Assembly: GCA_034090045.1 (NCBI GenBank)
Contig: JAXDTI010000009.1
Coordinates: forward strand, 13,229-77,228
Reading direction: 5' to 3'
Source of the DNA: JAXDTI01 sp034090045
GTDB taxonomy: Bacteria; Actinomycetota; Actinomycetes; Actinomycetales; Actinomycetaceae
Length of the DNA stretch: 64,000 nucleotides
Part shown: positions 8,987 through 18,059 of the stretch, one piece after another
Layout of the letters: each line of letters opens with the position of its first letter
How positions within the stretch are numbered: position 1 is the stretch's first letter
Position numbers and translations under genes: made by a program
Notes under the pieces: generated by a model
What the model saw: the letters and a program-made list of their open reading frames with translations, nothing else
What the model was told of the DNA's origin: nothing
The model's database searches: none

Positions 8987-9973
8987 ATGACTAAAACACC
9001 AGTAACTGTGACCGTCACCGGCGCTGCCGGCAATATCGGCTACGCGCTGCTGTTCCGCATCGCCGAGGGGGCGATGCTCGGCCCTGACCAGCCGGTTATC
9101 CTGAATATGCTGGAGATCACTCCGGCTCTTGGTGCCGCTGAGGGCACCGCTATGGAACTCGATGACTGCGCGTTCCCGCTGCTAGCCGGCGTCAACATCA
9201 CTGACGACCCGAATGTGGCTTTCGACGGTTGTAACTACGGTCTGCTGGTGGGTGCGCGACCGCGCGGCAAAGGTATGGAGCGTGCCGACCTGATTTCTGC
9301 TAACGGCGGTATCTTCGGTCCGCAGGGTAAAGCGATCAACGACAAAGCAGCCGATGATGTGCGCGTGGTGGTGGTTGGTAACCCGGCTAATACCAACGCA
9401 TACATCTGTCAACAATCCGCTCCGGACGTTCCGGCTGACCGCTTCACCGCGATGATGCGCCTGGATCATAACCGCGCGATTTCATCGCTGGCGCAAAAGA
9501 CCGGCGCGACTGTCTCTGACATCCTGCACATGGTTGTCTGGGGCAACCACTCCGCTGATCAGTACCCGGATATTTCCTATGCCACCGTAAAGGGTCAGGC
9601 CGCAACCGAACTGGTTGACGAGGAATGGTTGGATGGGCATTTCGTACCGAAGGTCGCCCAGCGTGGTGCCGCCATTATCGAGGCTCGTGGTGCCTCCTCG
9701 GCCGCTTCTGCCGCGAATGCTGCCATCGACCACATGCGTTCCTGGGCGTTGGGAACCCCTGCCGATGACTGGACTACCATGGCTGTTCCCAGCCGTGGCG
9801 AGTACGGCATCCGGGAGGGTCTGATTTACGGTGTTCCGGTGACCTGCGCGAATGGTGAGTACACTCGTGTTGAAGGTCTGGAGGTTTCCGAAAAGACTCA
9901 ACAGCAGATCCTCCGCAACGCTGAGAAAGCCTGGGAAGAGATCGAGACCGTGAAGTCGCTCGGCATTCTCTGA
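8987..9973 (+). CDS. mdh: Malate dehydrogenase
   Basis: A 328-residue NAD-dependent enzyme interconverting malate and oxaloacetate. The N-terminal nucleotide-binding loop is TGAAGNIGYALL; the active-site loop GARPRGKGMERADLI carries the substrate-binding arginines; NPANTNAYIC, RLDHNRAISSLAQKTG and the catalytic His in VWGNHSADQYPD follow. The two-Arg loop and insert pattern match the ~330-residue cytosolic-type MDH common in actinobacteria. I chose ATG 8987, preceded by AGAGGAGAG; the open frame extends upstream without a ribosome site. It is monocistronic, with a strong terminator at 10001. Confidence 0.97.
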   Translation: MTKTPVTVTVTGAAGNIGYALLFRIAEGAMLGPDQPVILNMLEITPALGAAEGTAMELDDCAFPLLAGVNITDDPNVAFDGCNYGLLVGARPRGKGMERADLISANGGIFGPQGKAINDKAADDVRVVVVGNPANTNAYICQQSAPDVPADRFTAMMRLDHNRAISSLAQKTGATVSDILHMVVWGNHSADQYPDISYATVKGQAATELVDEEWLDGHFVPKVAQRGAAIIEARGASSAASAANAAIDHMRSWALGTPADDWTTMAVPSRGEYGIREGLIYGVPVTCANGEYTRVEGLEVSEKTQQQILRNAEKAWEEIETVKSLGIL

Positions 9974-10000
9974 TTCGCTAATACAACCCCTTTTTAAGGA

Positions 10001-10034
10001 ACGGGGATGGGCATTCGTGCCCGTCCCCGTTTCG
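10001..10034 (+). terminator. Rho-independent terminator after mdh
   Basis: The stem ACGGGGA-t-GGGCA pairs with TGCCC-g-TCCCCGT around a TTCG loop and is followed by TT. It is the strongest hairpin in the mdh-guaA spacer and ends the mdh transcript. Confidence 0.8.
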
Positions 10035-10050
10035 TGTGTCAGGTTACCTA

Positions 10051-10063
10051 TAAAATATAGGGG
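10051..10063 (+). promoter_or_regulatory. Candidate leaderless promoter of guaA
   Basis: A -10 hexamer TAAAAT (10051-10056) is followed by six bases and then the GTG start at 10063. Transcription should begin at or next to the start codon, and there is no Shine-Dalgarno sequence between them. Confidence 0.5.
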
Positions 10064-11631
10064 TGAGTGAAAAACCTGTTCTAGTTATCGACATGGGTGC
10101 CCAGTATGCACAGTTGATTGCCCGTCGCGTCCGTGAAGCCCATATTTATTCCGAAATCGTCCCGCATTCAATGCCGGTAGCCGAAATTTTGGCTAAAAAG
10201 CCGGCCGCCATCATCATTTCCGGCGGTCCGGCTTCCGTGTATGCTGAGGGTGCGCCCAGTATCGACCCGGCAATTTTTGATGCCGGTGTGCCGGTGCTCG
10301 GCATCTGTTACGGATTCCAGTTAATGGCCCAGAAACTGGGCGGCGAGGTTGGACACACCGGCACCCGTGAATACGGGCACACCAACGTCCGCTTCGCCGG
10401 ATCTAACCCCGGAACTCTGCTCGCAGATACACCTGATGAACAGGTCGTATGGATGTCACACGGGGATTGTGTACGGCGAGCACCGGAGGGGTTCACGGTT
10501 ACCGCCAGTACCGAACAGACCCCGGTTGCGGCTTTCGAGAACTCCCAGCGTAGCCTCTATGGCTTACAGTGGCATCCGGAGGTTCGCCACAGCCAACACG
10601 GACAGCGGGAACTTGAAAACTTTCTGTATACAGGTGCCGGTCTCGCTCCCACCTGGAACGCTGATTCGATTATTGATTCGCAGGTTGCAGCGATTCGTGA
10701 ACAGGTCGGTTCGGCACGCGTGATCTGTGGCTTGAGCGGCGGGGTGGATTCTTCGGTGGCTGCAGCTCTGGTTCATCGGGCAATCGGCGATCAGCTCACC
10801 TGTATTTTCGTTGATCACGGGCTGTTGCGTGCCGGAGAGCGGGAACAGGTGGAGCGCGACTACGCGACCTCCACCGGCATCCGGATCGTCACGGTTGACG
10901 AATCTGAGCGGTTTCTCACCGCGCTCGCGGGAGTTTCCGAGCCGGAAACTAAACGCAAGATTATCGGCAGAGAGTTTATCCGATCCTTTGAGGCTGCCCA
11001 ACGCAGATTGATCGCAGATACCGCAGACAAAGCAGAGCCGATAAAGTTCCTGGTGCAGGGGACTTTATATCCGGACGTGGTGGAGTCCGGTGGTGGAGAT
11101 GGCGCAGCGAATATCAAGAGCCACCACAATGTTGGTGGACTTCCTGAGGATCTGGATTTCGAGTTGATTGAGCCGCTACGCACCCTGTTCAAAGATGAGG
11201 TTCGCGAGATTGGTTTGGCTCTCGGTGTGCCGCAACAGATTGTTTGGCGTCAGCCTTTCCCCGGCCCCGGCTTGGCGATCCGGATTATTGGTGAAGTGAA
11301 TAAGGAGCGGCTGAGTATCCTGCGGGCAGCGGATGCGATTGTGCGCGAGGAACTGACCGCTGCCGGTTTGGATCGCGACATTTGGCAGTGCCCGGTAGTG
11401 CTATTGGCAGATGTTCGCTCCGTCGGGGTGCAAGGCGATGGGCGAACCTATGGACATCCGATTGTGCTGCGTCCAGTGAGCAGCGAGGATGCCATGACCG
11501 CGGACTGGTCAAGGCTGCCCTACGACGTGCTATCGCGGATTTCTAATCGCATCACCAACTCGGTTGAGGAGATTAACCGAGTGGTTCTGGACTGCACTTC
11601 GAAGCCGCCGGGAACCATTGAGTGGGAATAG
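10063..11631 (+). CDS. guaA: GMP synthase (glutamine-hydrolysing)
   Basis: A 522-residue enzyme that converts XMP, ATP and glutamine to GMP. Domains in order: a class I glutamine amidotransferase (nucleophile Cys in LGICYGFQLMA near residue 83, catalytic His-Glu in LQWHPEVRH near 170), the ATP pyrophosphatase (P-loop GLSGGVDSSVAAAL near residue 223) and the C-terminal dimerisation domain ending in KPPGTIEWE. All key residues are present and the length is standard. The start is GTG 10063, supported by a -10 box exactly six bases upstream and the absence of a Shine-Dalgarno sequence. tatD follows 16 bases downstream. Confidence 0.98.
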   Translation: MSEKPVLVIDMGAQYAQLIARRVREAHIYSEIVPHSMPVAEILAKKPAAIIISGGPASVYAEGAPSIDPAIFDAGVPVLGICYGFQLMAQKLGGEVGHTGTREYGHTNVRFAGSNPGTLLADTPDEQVVWMSHGDCVRRAPEGFTVTASTEQTPVAAFENSQRSLYGLQWHPEVRHSQHGQRELENFLYTGAGLAPTWNADSIIDSQVAAIREQVGSARVICGLSGGVDSSVAAALVHRAIGDQLTCIFVDHGLLRAGEREQVERDYATSTGIRIVTVDESERFLTALAGVSEPETKRKIIGREFIRSFEAAQRRLIADTADKAEPIKFLVQGTLYPDVVESGGGDGAANIKSHHNVGGLPEDLDFELIEPLRTLFKDEVREIGLALGVPQQIVWRQPFPGPGLAIRIIGEVNKERLSILRAADAIVREELTAAGLDRDIWQCPVVLLADVRSVGVQGDGRTYGHPIVLRPVSSEDAMTADWSRLPYDVLSRISNRITNSVEEINRVVLDCTSKPPGTIEWE

Positions 11632-11647
11632 CCTGAGAGGCTCACCC

Positions 11648-12592
11648 ATGTCGAAGCGTAAACCAAAGTATTGGCCGCCGGTTCCCGAGCCTTTGACCGC
11701 TCCGGTCGTTGATAACCACACCCACCTGGCACTGCGACCCGAGCAGATTCCCTCACCTCAGGGGGAGCGGCTGTCGGTAACTGAACAGCTCGCTCGCGCC
11801 GTACAGGTGGGTGTTCGGGCGGTGATTTCCAGCGGCTGCCAGTTCGACGAGTTGGCTGGAACCGTGAGTCTCGCTCTCGATATTAAAGGCTCACAGATTG
11901 AGTTACCGCAAGTTTATGCGGCGCTCGCGATTCACCCGAACGAGGCGGCGCTTCATCGGGGCATATCTGATCCCAGTCCTGACGGGTTGACACCGGAGCT
12001 GGAGCCGCGCCATCGGACTTCACTGGAGGACGCGGTAGCCGAGGTGGGGCGATTGGCTCTCGAAAACCCCGGGGTTGTGGTGGCGATAGGGGAGAGCGGC
12101 CTGGATTACTACCGTACTGCTGATATTGGACGTCTCGCCCAAATCGAATCCTTTAAAATGCATATTGAGTTGGCTAAACAACTTGATTTGCCGCTTCAGA
12201 TTCATGACCGGGATGCGCACTCCGACACGGTGGCGACACTGCTGGAAGTGGGAGCACCACAGCGCACAGTGTTTCACTGTTTCTCCGGAGATGTCGAGCT
12301 GGCTGAGGTGCTTGCCGAACATGGCTGGTATGCGTCCTTTGCCGGTCCGGTATCCTATCCGGCGAACACTGTGTTGCGGGAAGCGTTGCGTGCAATGCCA
12401 CCGGAACTGGTGTTGGTGGAGACCGATGCCCCATACTTGAGCGCTCAAACTTGGCGGGGTTTCCCGAATGCGAGTTATCTCATCGCCTATACCGTGCGTT
12501 CAATCGCCGAGACCCTGGAAATGCCGGAGCGAGAAACCTGCGAAATGCTGCAGTTAAACACCGTTTCTCTTTACGGTTTGAACATTCTTTAG
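11648..12592 (+). CDS. TatD-family metal-dependent hydrolase
   Basis: A 314-residue TIM-barrel hydrolase of the TatD/YcfH type, known in the family as a 3'-5' DNase or RNase. Metal ligands are visible in order: DNHTHLAL (HxH), GESGLDYYR (Glu), the His of QIHDRD, HCFSG, and VETDAPYL (Asp). The open frame begins earlier inside guaA, but ATG 11648 has GAGAGG about eight bases upstream and is the likely start. In actinobacteria TatD genes often precede an Rpf gene and rsmA, and the same order is seen here. Confidence 0.93.
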   Translation: MSKRKPKYWPPVPEPLTAPVVDNHTHLALRPEQIPSPQGERLSVTEQLARAVQVGVRAVISSGCQFDELAGTVSLALDIKGSQIELPQVYAALAIHPNEAALHRGISDPSPDGLTPELEPRHRTSLEDAVAEVGRLALENPGVVVAIGESGLDYYRTADIGRLAQIESFKMHIELAKQLDLPLQIHDRDAHSDTVATLLEVGAPQRTVFHCFSGDVELAEVLAEHGWYASFAGPVSYPANTVLREALRAMPPELVLVETDAPYLSAQTWRGFPNASYLIAYTVRSIAETLEMPERETCEMLQLNTVSLYGLNIL

Positions 12593-12633
12593 GGTATGGT
12601 GGTTGTTTTTGCCCCGGTGGTATAAAAAAGTGA

Positions 12634-12663
12634 TTTACAACAAAAAAGTAGTGTTAATATAAC
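12634..12663 (+). promoter_or_regulatory. Candidate promoter of the Rpf-like gene
   Basis: TTTACA at 12634-12639 and TATAAC at 12658-12663 with an 18-base spacer resemble a housekeeping sigma promoter. It leaves a leader of about 45 bases with GAGAGG before the ATG at 12717. Confidence 0.5.
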
Positions 12664-12716
12664 GATTCGGTTAAGATTGTGTGCAGTTGAATGTGGTAAT
12701 GCTGAGAGGTCGTTAG

Positions 12717-13907
12717 ATGAACGCTATCAATGCCGTAAAAAACAGCACCTTTGCAGCGTGGCTGCGCGGAGAACACGAACTCACTGGTCGTCAGGTTCTG
12801 GTGGGTGCTGTCGCGGCTGCCGGATTGCTGGTACTGACAGCCGGAACCGCAACCGCCGTATCATATAACACGGTTACCGTCTCGATTGATGGTGCTACCA
12901 GGCAGATATCCGGTTTTGAACGAAATGTTGGTCAGTTACTTGCTGCCAACCAAATTAAAATCGGGCCAAATGACCTGGTGGAACCAGCACAGAATGTATC
13001 ACCTGCCGCAATTAGTGAGATTCGGATTTCGCGTGCTGAACCGGTTGCCGTAATCGAAAACGGACGCCTCACCCAACGATGGGTGTCTCGTACCGAAGCC
13101 GGCAAAGTCCCTGCCGCTGATACGGCTATTGCCCTTGGAGTTTCCCGGGGCACATCAGTGGCAGACACCGCGATTCCGGCATCCAAGCTTATTACCGTTA
13201 AACATGATGGTACTAGCACAAACCTTGGAGTACCGGAGACTGTGCAAAGCGCCGATGAGCTGATCAACACAGCCGGGATCGAATTGGAGCCGTTAGACCA
13301 GGTAAAGGTCGTTGAGGATGTTGATGGCACCACAATCACTGTGGAGCGGGTTGAGCGTGTCGCGCAGGTGGAGGAAAAAACCGTCGCTCACGAGGTGAAA
13401 ACAATCGAAAACGACGAGCTTGTCAAAGGAAAGACTAGAGTAAAGACCCCCGGTAGAGACGGTAAGAAGCGGGTGTCAACCTTTGTGGAAAAGATTGATG
13501 GTGAGGTTGTACACAGCTCCGAGCCGGTTTCGCAGGAGATTGAGAAACCCGTCACCGAGGTGGTTGAGGTCGGTACCAAAGAATCCAGCGAAGTTACCTC
13601 AAGTGAACGGCTGGATTCCAATAATGTCACCCAGGATAAAACCGAGCTGATGGCACAGGCGGGAATCAGTGAGGGAGACTACGGCTATGTGGATTACATC
13701 ATCAACCGGGAGTCCGGGTGGAACGCCAACGCGATTAATTCATCTTCCGGTGCCTGTGGTTTGCCGCAGGCTTTGCCTTGCTCAAAAATCGGTTCGGACT
13801 GGAACAACCCGGTTACCGCATTGAAGTGGGCAAACGGGTATGCGGTTGGACGTTACGGCTCCTGGGCGAGTGCCTATAATGCGTGGCGCGCCCAAAACTG
13901 GTGGTAG
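12717..13907 (+). CDS. Rpf-like secreted cell-wall hydrolase (DUF348-G5-lysozyme-like)
   Basis: A 396-residue secreted or anchored protein. A hydrophobic signal/anchor spans about residues 26-48. It is followed by DUF348-type repeats (NTVTVSIDGATRQI and later VKHDGTSTNLGV), a G5 domain (about 215-300, with VEEKTVAHEVKTIEN and GKKRVSTFVEKIDGEVV), and a C-terminal ~75-residue lysozyme-like domain with the likely catalytic Glu in INRESGWN (near 332) and a Cys pair. This is the resuscitation-promoting factor layout (RpfB in mycobacteria), which cleaves peptidoglycan during growth restart. GAGAGG precedes ATG 12717. The tatD - rpf - rsmA order matches other actinobacteria. The catalytic domain resembles the transglycosylase-like variant more than classical Rpf. 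Confidence 0.9.
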   Translation: MNAINAVKNSTFAAWLRGEHELTGRQVLVGAVAAAGLLVLTAGTATAVSYNTVTVSIDGATRQISGFERNVGQLLAANQIKIGPNDLVEPAQNVSPAAISEIRISRAEPVAVIENGRLTQRWVSRTEAGKVPAADTAIALGVSRGTSVADTAIPASKLITVKHDGTSTNLGVPETVQSADELINTAGIELEPLDQVKVVEDVDGTTITVERVERVAQVEEKTVAHEVKTIENDELVKGKTRVKTPGRDGKKRVSTFVEKIDGEVVHSSEPVSQEIEKPVTEVVEVGTKESSEVTSSERLDSNNVTQDKTELMAQAGISEGDYGYVDYIINRESGWNANAINSSSGACGLPQALPCSKIGSDWNNPVTALKWANGYAVGRYGSWASAYNAWRAQNWW

Positions 13908-13924
13908 GCGCTATAGGTTTTTAA

Positions 13925-15679
13925 GTGAGTGATGTCAGGTTGTTGGGTGCCCGCGAGCTCAGAGAAATCGCTGCCCGGCTGGATTTGCGTCCCACAAAAA
14001 AACTAGGTCAAAACTTTGTCCATGACCCCGCAACAGTACGGCGTATCGCGAAACTCGCTAATCTGTATCCCGAGCAGCACGTTCTCGAAGTAGGCCCCGG
14101 TTTAGGTTCATTAACGTTGGCGCTGCTGGAGGCCGGCGCTGCCGTCACCGCAATCGAAATTGACCCGCTGCTGGCACAACAACTGCCCGCAACTGTCACT
14201 TCTCATGCCCCTGGTCGTCCTTTTCGAGTGTTAAATGCTGACGCGTTGCTCATAGATTCACCAACCCGACTATCCGAGGCAGTGAACGCGCCCGCAGTTC
14301 AAAACCCGGCACCGTTCAAGAAAGCTCCGACTGCTTTGGTGGCGAACCTGCCCTATAACGTGGCGGTTCCCATTTTGTTGCATTTGCTCGCGACTTTCCC
14401 GAACCTGGAATCGGTACTGGTAATGGTGCAATCAGAGGTCGCGAAGCGACTTTGCGCTCTCCCCGGTAGCAGGGTCTATGGCGTGCCATCGGCAAAACTC
14501 GCCTGGTATGGTCAGGCACGAATCGCCGGAGCTGTCTCGCGAAGTGTGTTTTGGCCGGTCCCTGGAGTTGATTCTGAGCTAGTGTCACTGCAGGTTGAGA
14601 AATGTTTCCCGGAATCCCTCCGAGAATCGGTTTTCGCCGCAATTGACAGGGCCTTTTCGGCGCGGCGAAAAACCCTGCGTGCACTGTTTCGTGGGGATGC
14701 CGCTGCAACAGCCAGCGGCATCGACCTGTCACGGCGCGGTGAAACCCTCAACATTGCTCAGTTTGTGCAGCTGGTCGGCGGCACTGTCCCCGCCGAGCCC
14801 CGTACCGCCATAGCTACAGCACCCGGAAAAGTGAACCTTTACTTGCGTTCCGGTCTGCCCGACGAGCGGGGATACCATCCGCTCACCACGGTTTTTGCCG
14901 AAGTTAATCTGCGTGAAACAGTGCGGGTTCGGCTCGGCGAAACGACCGGGTTCACGGTTCAAATAACCGCTGACAGAATCGAGGTTCCCGAGGAGCTATC
15001 ACGGCTGCCAGTGGAAAAAAACCTGGCAGTACGGGCGTTACGTACGCTCGGAATATCCGGTGCCAACATTGAGATAACGAAGCAGGTTCCGGTTGCTGGC
15101 GGTATGGCTGGCGGCTCTGCAGATGCGGCTGCGACACTGCTAGCCGGCAGTAAACTCATGTCCCTGCCCGAGGATGCGGATACTCTCCACAACCTGGCTC
15201 GCGGTCTCGGCGCAGACGTGCCTTTCGGGTTGCTCGGCGGAATAGCTATAGGTGCCGGATACGGCGATAAACTACGCAAACTGCGTGATTCTTCACCGTA
15301 CCATTGGGTATTTGTGGTAACCGAAAGGGGACTGTCCACTCCAGCAGTATTCTCTGAACTCGATCGGATGCGCACCGCTGGGGAGGTGTCAAACCCCGGG
15401 TTTGGCTGGGACGGAGAGCCCACGGAACTGATTGCCGCACTCACCGATGGTAATCCGGAGAGGCTGGCGCCCCTTCTCCACAATGATCTGCAGGCGGCTG
15501 CCGTATCGTTACGTCCGGAACTGGCTGATACTCTCTCGGCTGTGGAGGCTGCCGGTGCTTTGCGAGCCATAGTATCCGGTTCTGGACCTACAGTTGCGGG
15601 GCTGTGTCGGGATGAAGAACAGGCCGTGAAGGTCGCGGAAGTGTTGCGGCAGCAAGGGTACCGGGTGATTTCCGCATGA
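13925..15679 (+). CDS. rsmA-ispE: Fused RsmA (KsgA) rRNA dimethyltransferase and IspE kinase
   Basis: One uninterrupted 584-residue frame encodes two enzymes that are normally separate. Residues 1-290 are RsmA, which dimethylates two adjacent adenines near the 3' end of 16S rRNA: KKLGQNFVHD, the SAM loop LEVGPGLGSL (54-63) and the NLPY motif (142-145). Residues ~295-584 are IspE, 4-diphosphocytidyl-2-C-methylerythritol kinase of the MEP isoprenoid pathway: APGKVNLYL (N-terminal GHMP motif), the ATP loop VAGGMAGGSADAAATLL (391-407) and SGSGPTVAGL near the end. The linker is only a few residues (PAEPRTA). Both parts look active. It starts with GTG 13925, has no strong Shine-Dalgarno, and overlaps the ABC-F gene by four bases. 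Confidence 0.92.
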   Translation: MSDVRLLGARELREIAARLDLRPTKKLGQNFVHDPATVRRIAKLANLYPEQHVLEVGPGLGSLTLALLEAGAAVTAIEIDPLLAQQLPATVTSHAPGRPFRVLNADALLIDSPTRLSEAVNAPAVQNPAPFKKAPTALVANLPYNVAVPILLHLLATFPNLESVLVMVQSEVAKRLCALPGSRVYGVPSAKLAWYGQARIAGAVSRSVFWPVPGVDSELVSLQVEKCFPESLRESVFAAIDRAFSARRKTLRALFRGDAAATASGIDLSRRGETLNIAQFVQLVGGTVPAEPRTAIATAPGKVNLYLRSGLPDERGYHPLTTVFAEVNLRETVRVRLGETTGFTVQITADRIEVPEELSRLPVEKNLAVRALRTLGISGANIEITKQVPVAGGMAGGSADAAATLLAGSKLMSLPEDADTLHNLARGLGADVPFGLLGGIAIGAGYGDKLRKLRDSSPYHWVFVVTERGLSTPAVFSELDRMRTAGEVSNPGFGWDGEPTELIAALTDGNPERLAPLLHNDLQAAAVSLRPELADTLSAVEAAGALRAIVSGSGPTVAGLCRDEEQAVKVAEVLRQQGYRVISA

Positions 15680-17499
15680 GTTTCCTGACGGGTATCCAGG
15701 ACGGAGCTGTGACGCTCGGGCCGCGAGAGGTACTTGCCGGTGTCACTATCGGTATCGAGGATGGTCAACGCATAGGTGTTCTCGGATCGAATGGTGCCGG
15801 GAAAACTACTCTCATAAGGGCGCTCGCAAAGACCCAGGAATTGAGCACCGGGAGTGTTCGACGTACAGCCGGTGTGCGAATAGCCCTGCTTGACCAACGC
15901 GACTTAACTGATTCGGAGACGACTGTTCGCCAACTCGTCTATGGTAATCGGCCCGAATACGAGTGGAAGTCCGATGCCGGTTTGCGGGCTATCCGATCCG
16001 GGCTGCTTCCTGAAATTGAGCTATCTTCGCGACTGGGGGAACTCTCTGGTGGGCAGCGTCGCCGTGCCCATCTCGCAGCTCAGCTCAGTAAACCCGCCGA
16101 AATACTGTTCCTGGATGAGCCAACCAACCACCTCGATATTGCGGGAGTAAACTGGCTGGCAAAATACCTTAACAACCGGTTTTCGGGTCGCGGTGCACTG
16201 GTGGTTGTCACCCACGACCGATGGTTTTTAGATGCGGTTTGTGAAGAAATATGGGAGGTGCTGCCTGCCGTTGACCCCGGTAAAGGTCAAGCCCAAACAC
16301 CTGGACATGTTGAGAGTTATCCCGGCTCATATTCCGCTTATGTACTGGCCAGGGCAGAGCGCGCCCGGGTGGCGGAGCTGCGAGCAGAGAAACGCGAAAA
16401 TATGTTGCGCAAGGAACTGGCGTGGCTTCGACGAGGCGCACCGGCACGCACCTCGAAACCCAGGTTTCGTATTGATGCCGCTGAAACCTTGATAGCTGAT
16501 GTTCCACCGCCGCGTGATTCGGTGGCGCTGGCAAAAATTGTTACCGCTCGTCAGGGCAAACGTGTCGTTGAACTCGTCAATGTTTCCGCAGGTTACGGCG
16601 GTGAAGCGGTGCTGCATGACGTGACTTTGCGGCTCTCCCCAGGTCAGCGTCTCGGTATCGTTGGCGGCAACGGAGCCGGTAAATCGACACTGGTGCGACT
16701 GCTGGCGGGAACGCTGCAGCCGAGTGCGGGATACCGGCTGCAGGGTAAAACCGTGATTATTGGGCACCTGGATCAGGGGTCTGTGAACCTGAAACCGGTA
16801 GAGCACCTTCGGGTGATGGAGGCAATCCGAGAAGTTGCGGACTATATTGAGACAGCCGATGGGCAGTTGAGCGCCAACCAGGTAGCCAGAATGCTCGGTT
16901 TCACCGGGGAGCGCGCCTGGACACCGGTTACGAACCTCTCCGGCGGGGAACGTCGGCGACTGCATCTGATTCGGGTGCTGATGAGTCGGCCAAACCTGCT
17001 GATTTTGGATGAGCCAACAAACGACCTTGATACCGATACTTTGGCGGCGCTAGAAGACCTGCTTGATTCCTATCCCGCTACCCTGGTGATTGTTTCGCAC
17101 GACAGGTATTTGCTGGAGCGAACCACCGACGATATGTGTGTGGTTACCGCCGCCGGTGAAGTGCGGAACCTGCCCGGCGGTATCGAACAGTACCTCGCTG
17201 AATATGCCCCGAAAGTGGAGAAGACAACCGGCACGGGGCGCGGTCACCAGGCAGATGACAACCCGATAGCTCCAAGGGGACAGAGCCGGTATAAACAGCA
17301 AAAACAATTGGCTGCTTTGCAGCGTAAAATCGATAGGCGCCGTGTCGAGCTGGATAAGCTGGATGAGCAGATGGCGAAACTGTCAGCGGATCCGACAGCA
17401 CAGAATCTGCAACGCCTGGTTGATGCCGCCGAGGAGCGCGCCGTCTTGACTGCTGAAATCGACGACCTGGAAACCGAGTGGCTAGAGCTGTCCGACTAG
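15676..17499 (+). CDS. ABC-F family ATPase (ribosome-associated, no membrane domain)
   Basis: A 607-residue protein with two tandem ATP-binding cassettes and no transmembrane segments. First cassette: GSNGAGKTTL, LSGGQRRRAHLA, LFLDEPTNHLD. Second: GGNGAGKSTL, LSGGERRRLHLI, LILDEPTNDLD. The cassettes are joined by a charged linker (ARAERARVAELRAEKREN), the P-site tRNA interaction motif region of ABC-F factors, and the protein ends in a coiled coil (about 540-607, KQQKQLAALQRKIDRRR). Uup/EttA-type proteins act on ribosomes. The ATG overlaps the rsmA-ispE stop (ATGA), so translation is likely coupled. A resistance role is possible but unsupported. Confidence 0.93.
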   Translation: MSFLTGIQDGAVTLGPREVLAGVTIGIEDGQRIGVLGSNGAGKTTLIRALAKTQELSTGSVRRTAGVRIALLDQRDLTDSETTVRQLVYGNRPEYEWKSDAGLRAIRSGLLPEIELSSRLGELSGGQRRRAHLAAQLSKPAEILFLDEPTNHLDIAGVNWLAKYLNNRFSGRGALVVVTHDRWFLDAVCEEIWEVLPAVDPGKGQAQTPGHVESYPGSYSAYVLARAERARVAELRAEKRENMLRKELAWLRRGAPARTSKPRFRIDAAETLIADVPPPRDSVALAKIVTARQGKRVVELVNVSAGYGGEAVLHDVTLRLSPGQRLGIVGGNGAGKSTLVRLLAGTLQPSAGYRLQGKTVIIGHLDQGSVNLKPVEHLRVMEAIREVADYIETADGQLSANQVARMLGFTGERAWTPVTNLSGGERRRLHLIRVLMSRPNLLILDEPTNDLDTDTLAALEDLLDSYPATLVIVSHDRYLLERTTDDMCVVTAAGEVRNLPGGIEQYLAEYAPKVEKTTGTGRGHQADDNPIAPRGQSRYKQQKQLAALQRKIDRRRVELDKLDEQMAKLSADPTAQNLQRLVDAAEERAVLTAEIDDLETEWLELSD

Positions 17500-17519
17500 C
17501 CTATGGTTTTGCGAGAGAA

Positions 17520-18029
17520 TCAGTGGTTTTCGAAAGCCAGATTCAAGCGCCGCAACATACCGGCTAGCTGCTGGCGCTCATCCTCGGACAGTGACTCTGC
17601 GAGCCGTCGTTCACTGCGTACCAGCTCCACCAATGTCTCATCGACACGCTGAATCCCTAACTCTGTGAGCCGCACCTGAACTGTTCTCCGATCGTCCACA
17701 GACGGTACCCGCTGGACGAGTTTTTGCTGTTCTAGACGATCAATGCGGTTAGTCATGGTTCCGGAAGATACCAGCAACTCGCTCATCAGGGCACCGGGAG
17801 TTAAACAGTAAGGATCCCCGGTACGTCGCAGTGACGACAGCACATCGAAAGCCCAGGGTTCCAGGTCGTGGGCAGAAAAAGCCGCCCGCCGAGCCAGGTC
17901 GAAATGCCGAGACAACCGGGAGATCCTGGAAAAAATCTGCATGGGTGACACATCCAAATCCGGGCGCTGCTCACGCCAGGACTCGATGATTCTATCCACT
18001 TCGTCGCGGGATACGGCGCTGTCGCTCAT
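17520..18029 (-). CDS. MarR-family transcriptional regulator
   Basis: A 169-residue winged-helix regulator. The winged helix is central: LTPGALMSELLVSSGTMTNRIDRLEQQ (helix-turn-helix) followed by VPSVDDRRTVQVRLTELG (wing with the conserved DxR). Effector helices flank it. ATG 18029 lies six bases after a TATTTT hexamer (minus strand), suggesting a leaderless transcript. A perfect palindrome immediately upstream of that hexamer suggests autorepression. It follows the TetR gene on the same strand with a 30-base gap. Its targets are not known; a matching palindrome lies near mdh. Confidence 0.92.
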   Translation of the reverse strand: MSDSAVSRDEVDRIIESWREQRPDLDVSPMQIFSRISRLSRHFDLARRAAFSAHDLEPWAFDVLSSLRRTGDPYCLTPGALMSELLVSSGTMTNRIDRLEQQKLVQRVPSVDDRRTVQVRLTELGIQRVDETLVELVRSERRLAESLSEDERQQLAGMLRRLNLAFENH

Positions 18030-18035
18030 ACCTCT

Positions 18036-18041
18036 AAAATA
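18036..18041 (-). promoter_or_regulatory. Candidate -10 of the MarR gene (leaderless)
   Basis: TATTTT on the minus strand is followed by six bases and then the ATG at 18029. The operator palindrome at 18042-18053 directly abuts its upstream side. Confidence 0.45.
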
Positions 18042-18053
18042 CTCGATATCGAG
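18042..18053. promoter_or_regulatory. Perfect palindrome CTCGATATCGAG, likely MarR operator
   Basis: A 12-base perfect palindrome lies between the TetR stop and the MarR start, inside the region a -35/-10 pair would occupy. A degenerate second copy (CTCTGTATCGAGAG, 10 of 14 symmetric) lies at 18063-18076 in the last codons of the TetR gene, centred about two helical turns away. Position and pairing fit an autoregulatory MarR site. Confidence 0.6.
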
Positions 18054-18059
18054 AAAAAA

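Noticed and set aside
12593..12716. c-di-AMP (ydaO) riboswitch before the Rpf-like gene
   Set aside because: Such riboswitches often precede Rpf genes in actinobacteria, but the leader here is too short and I saw no ydaO-like core.
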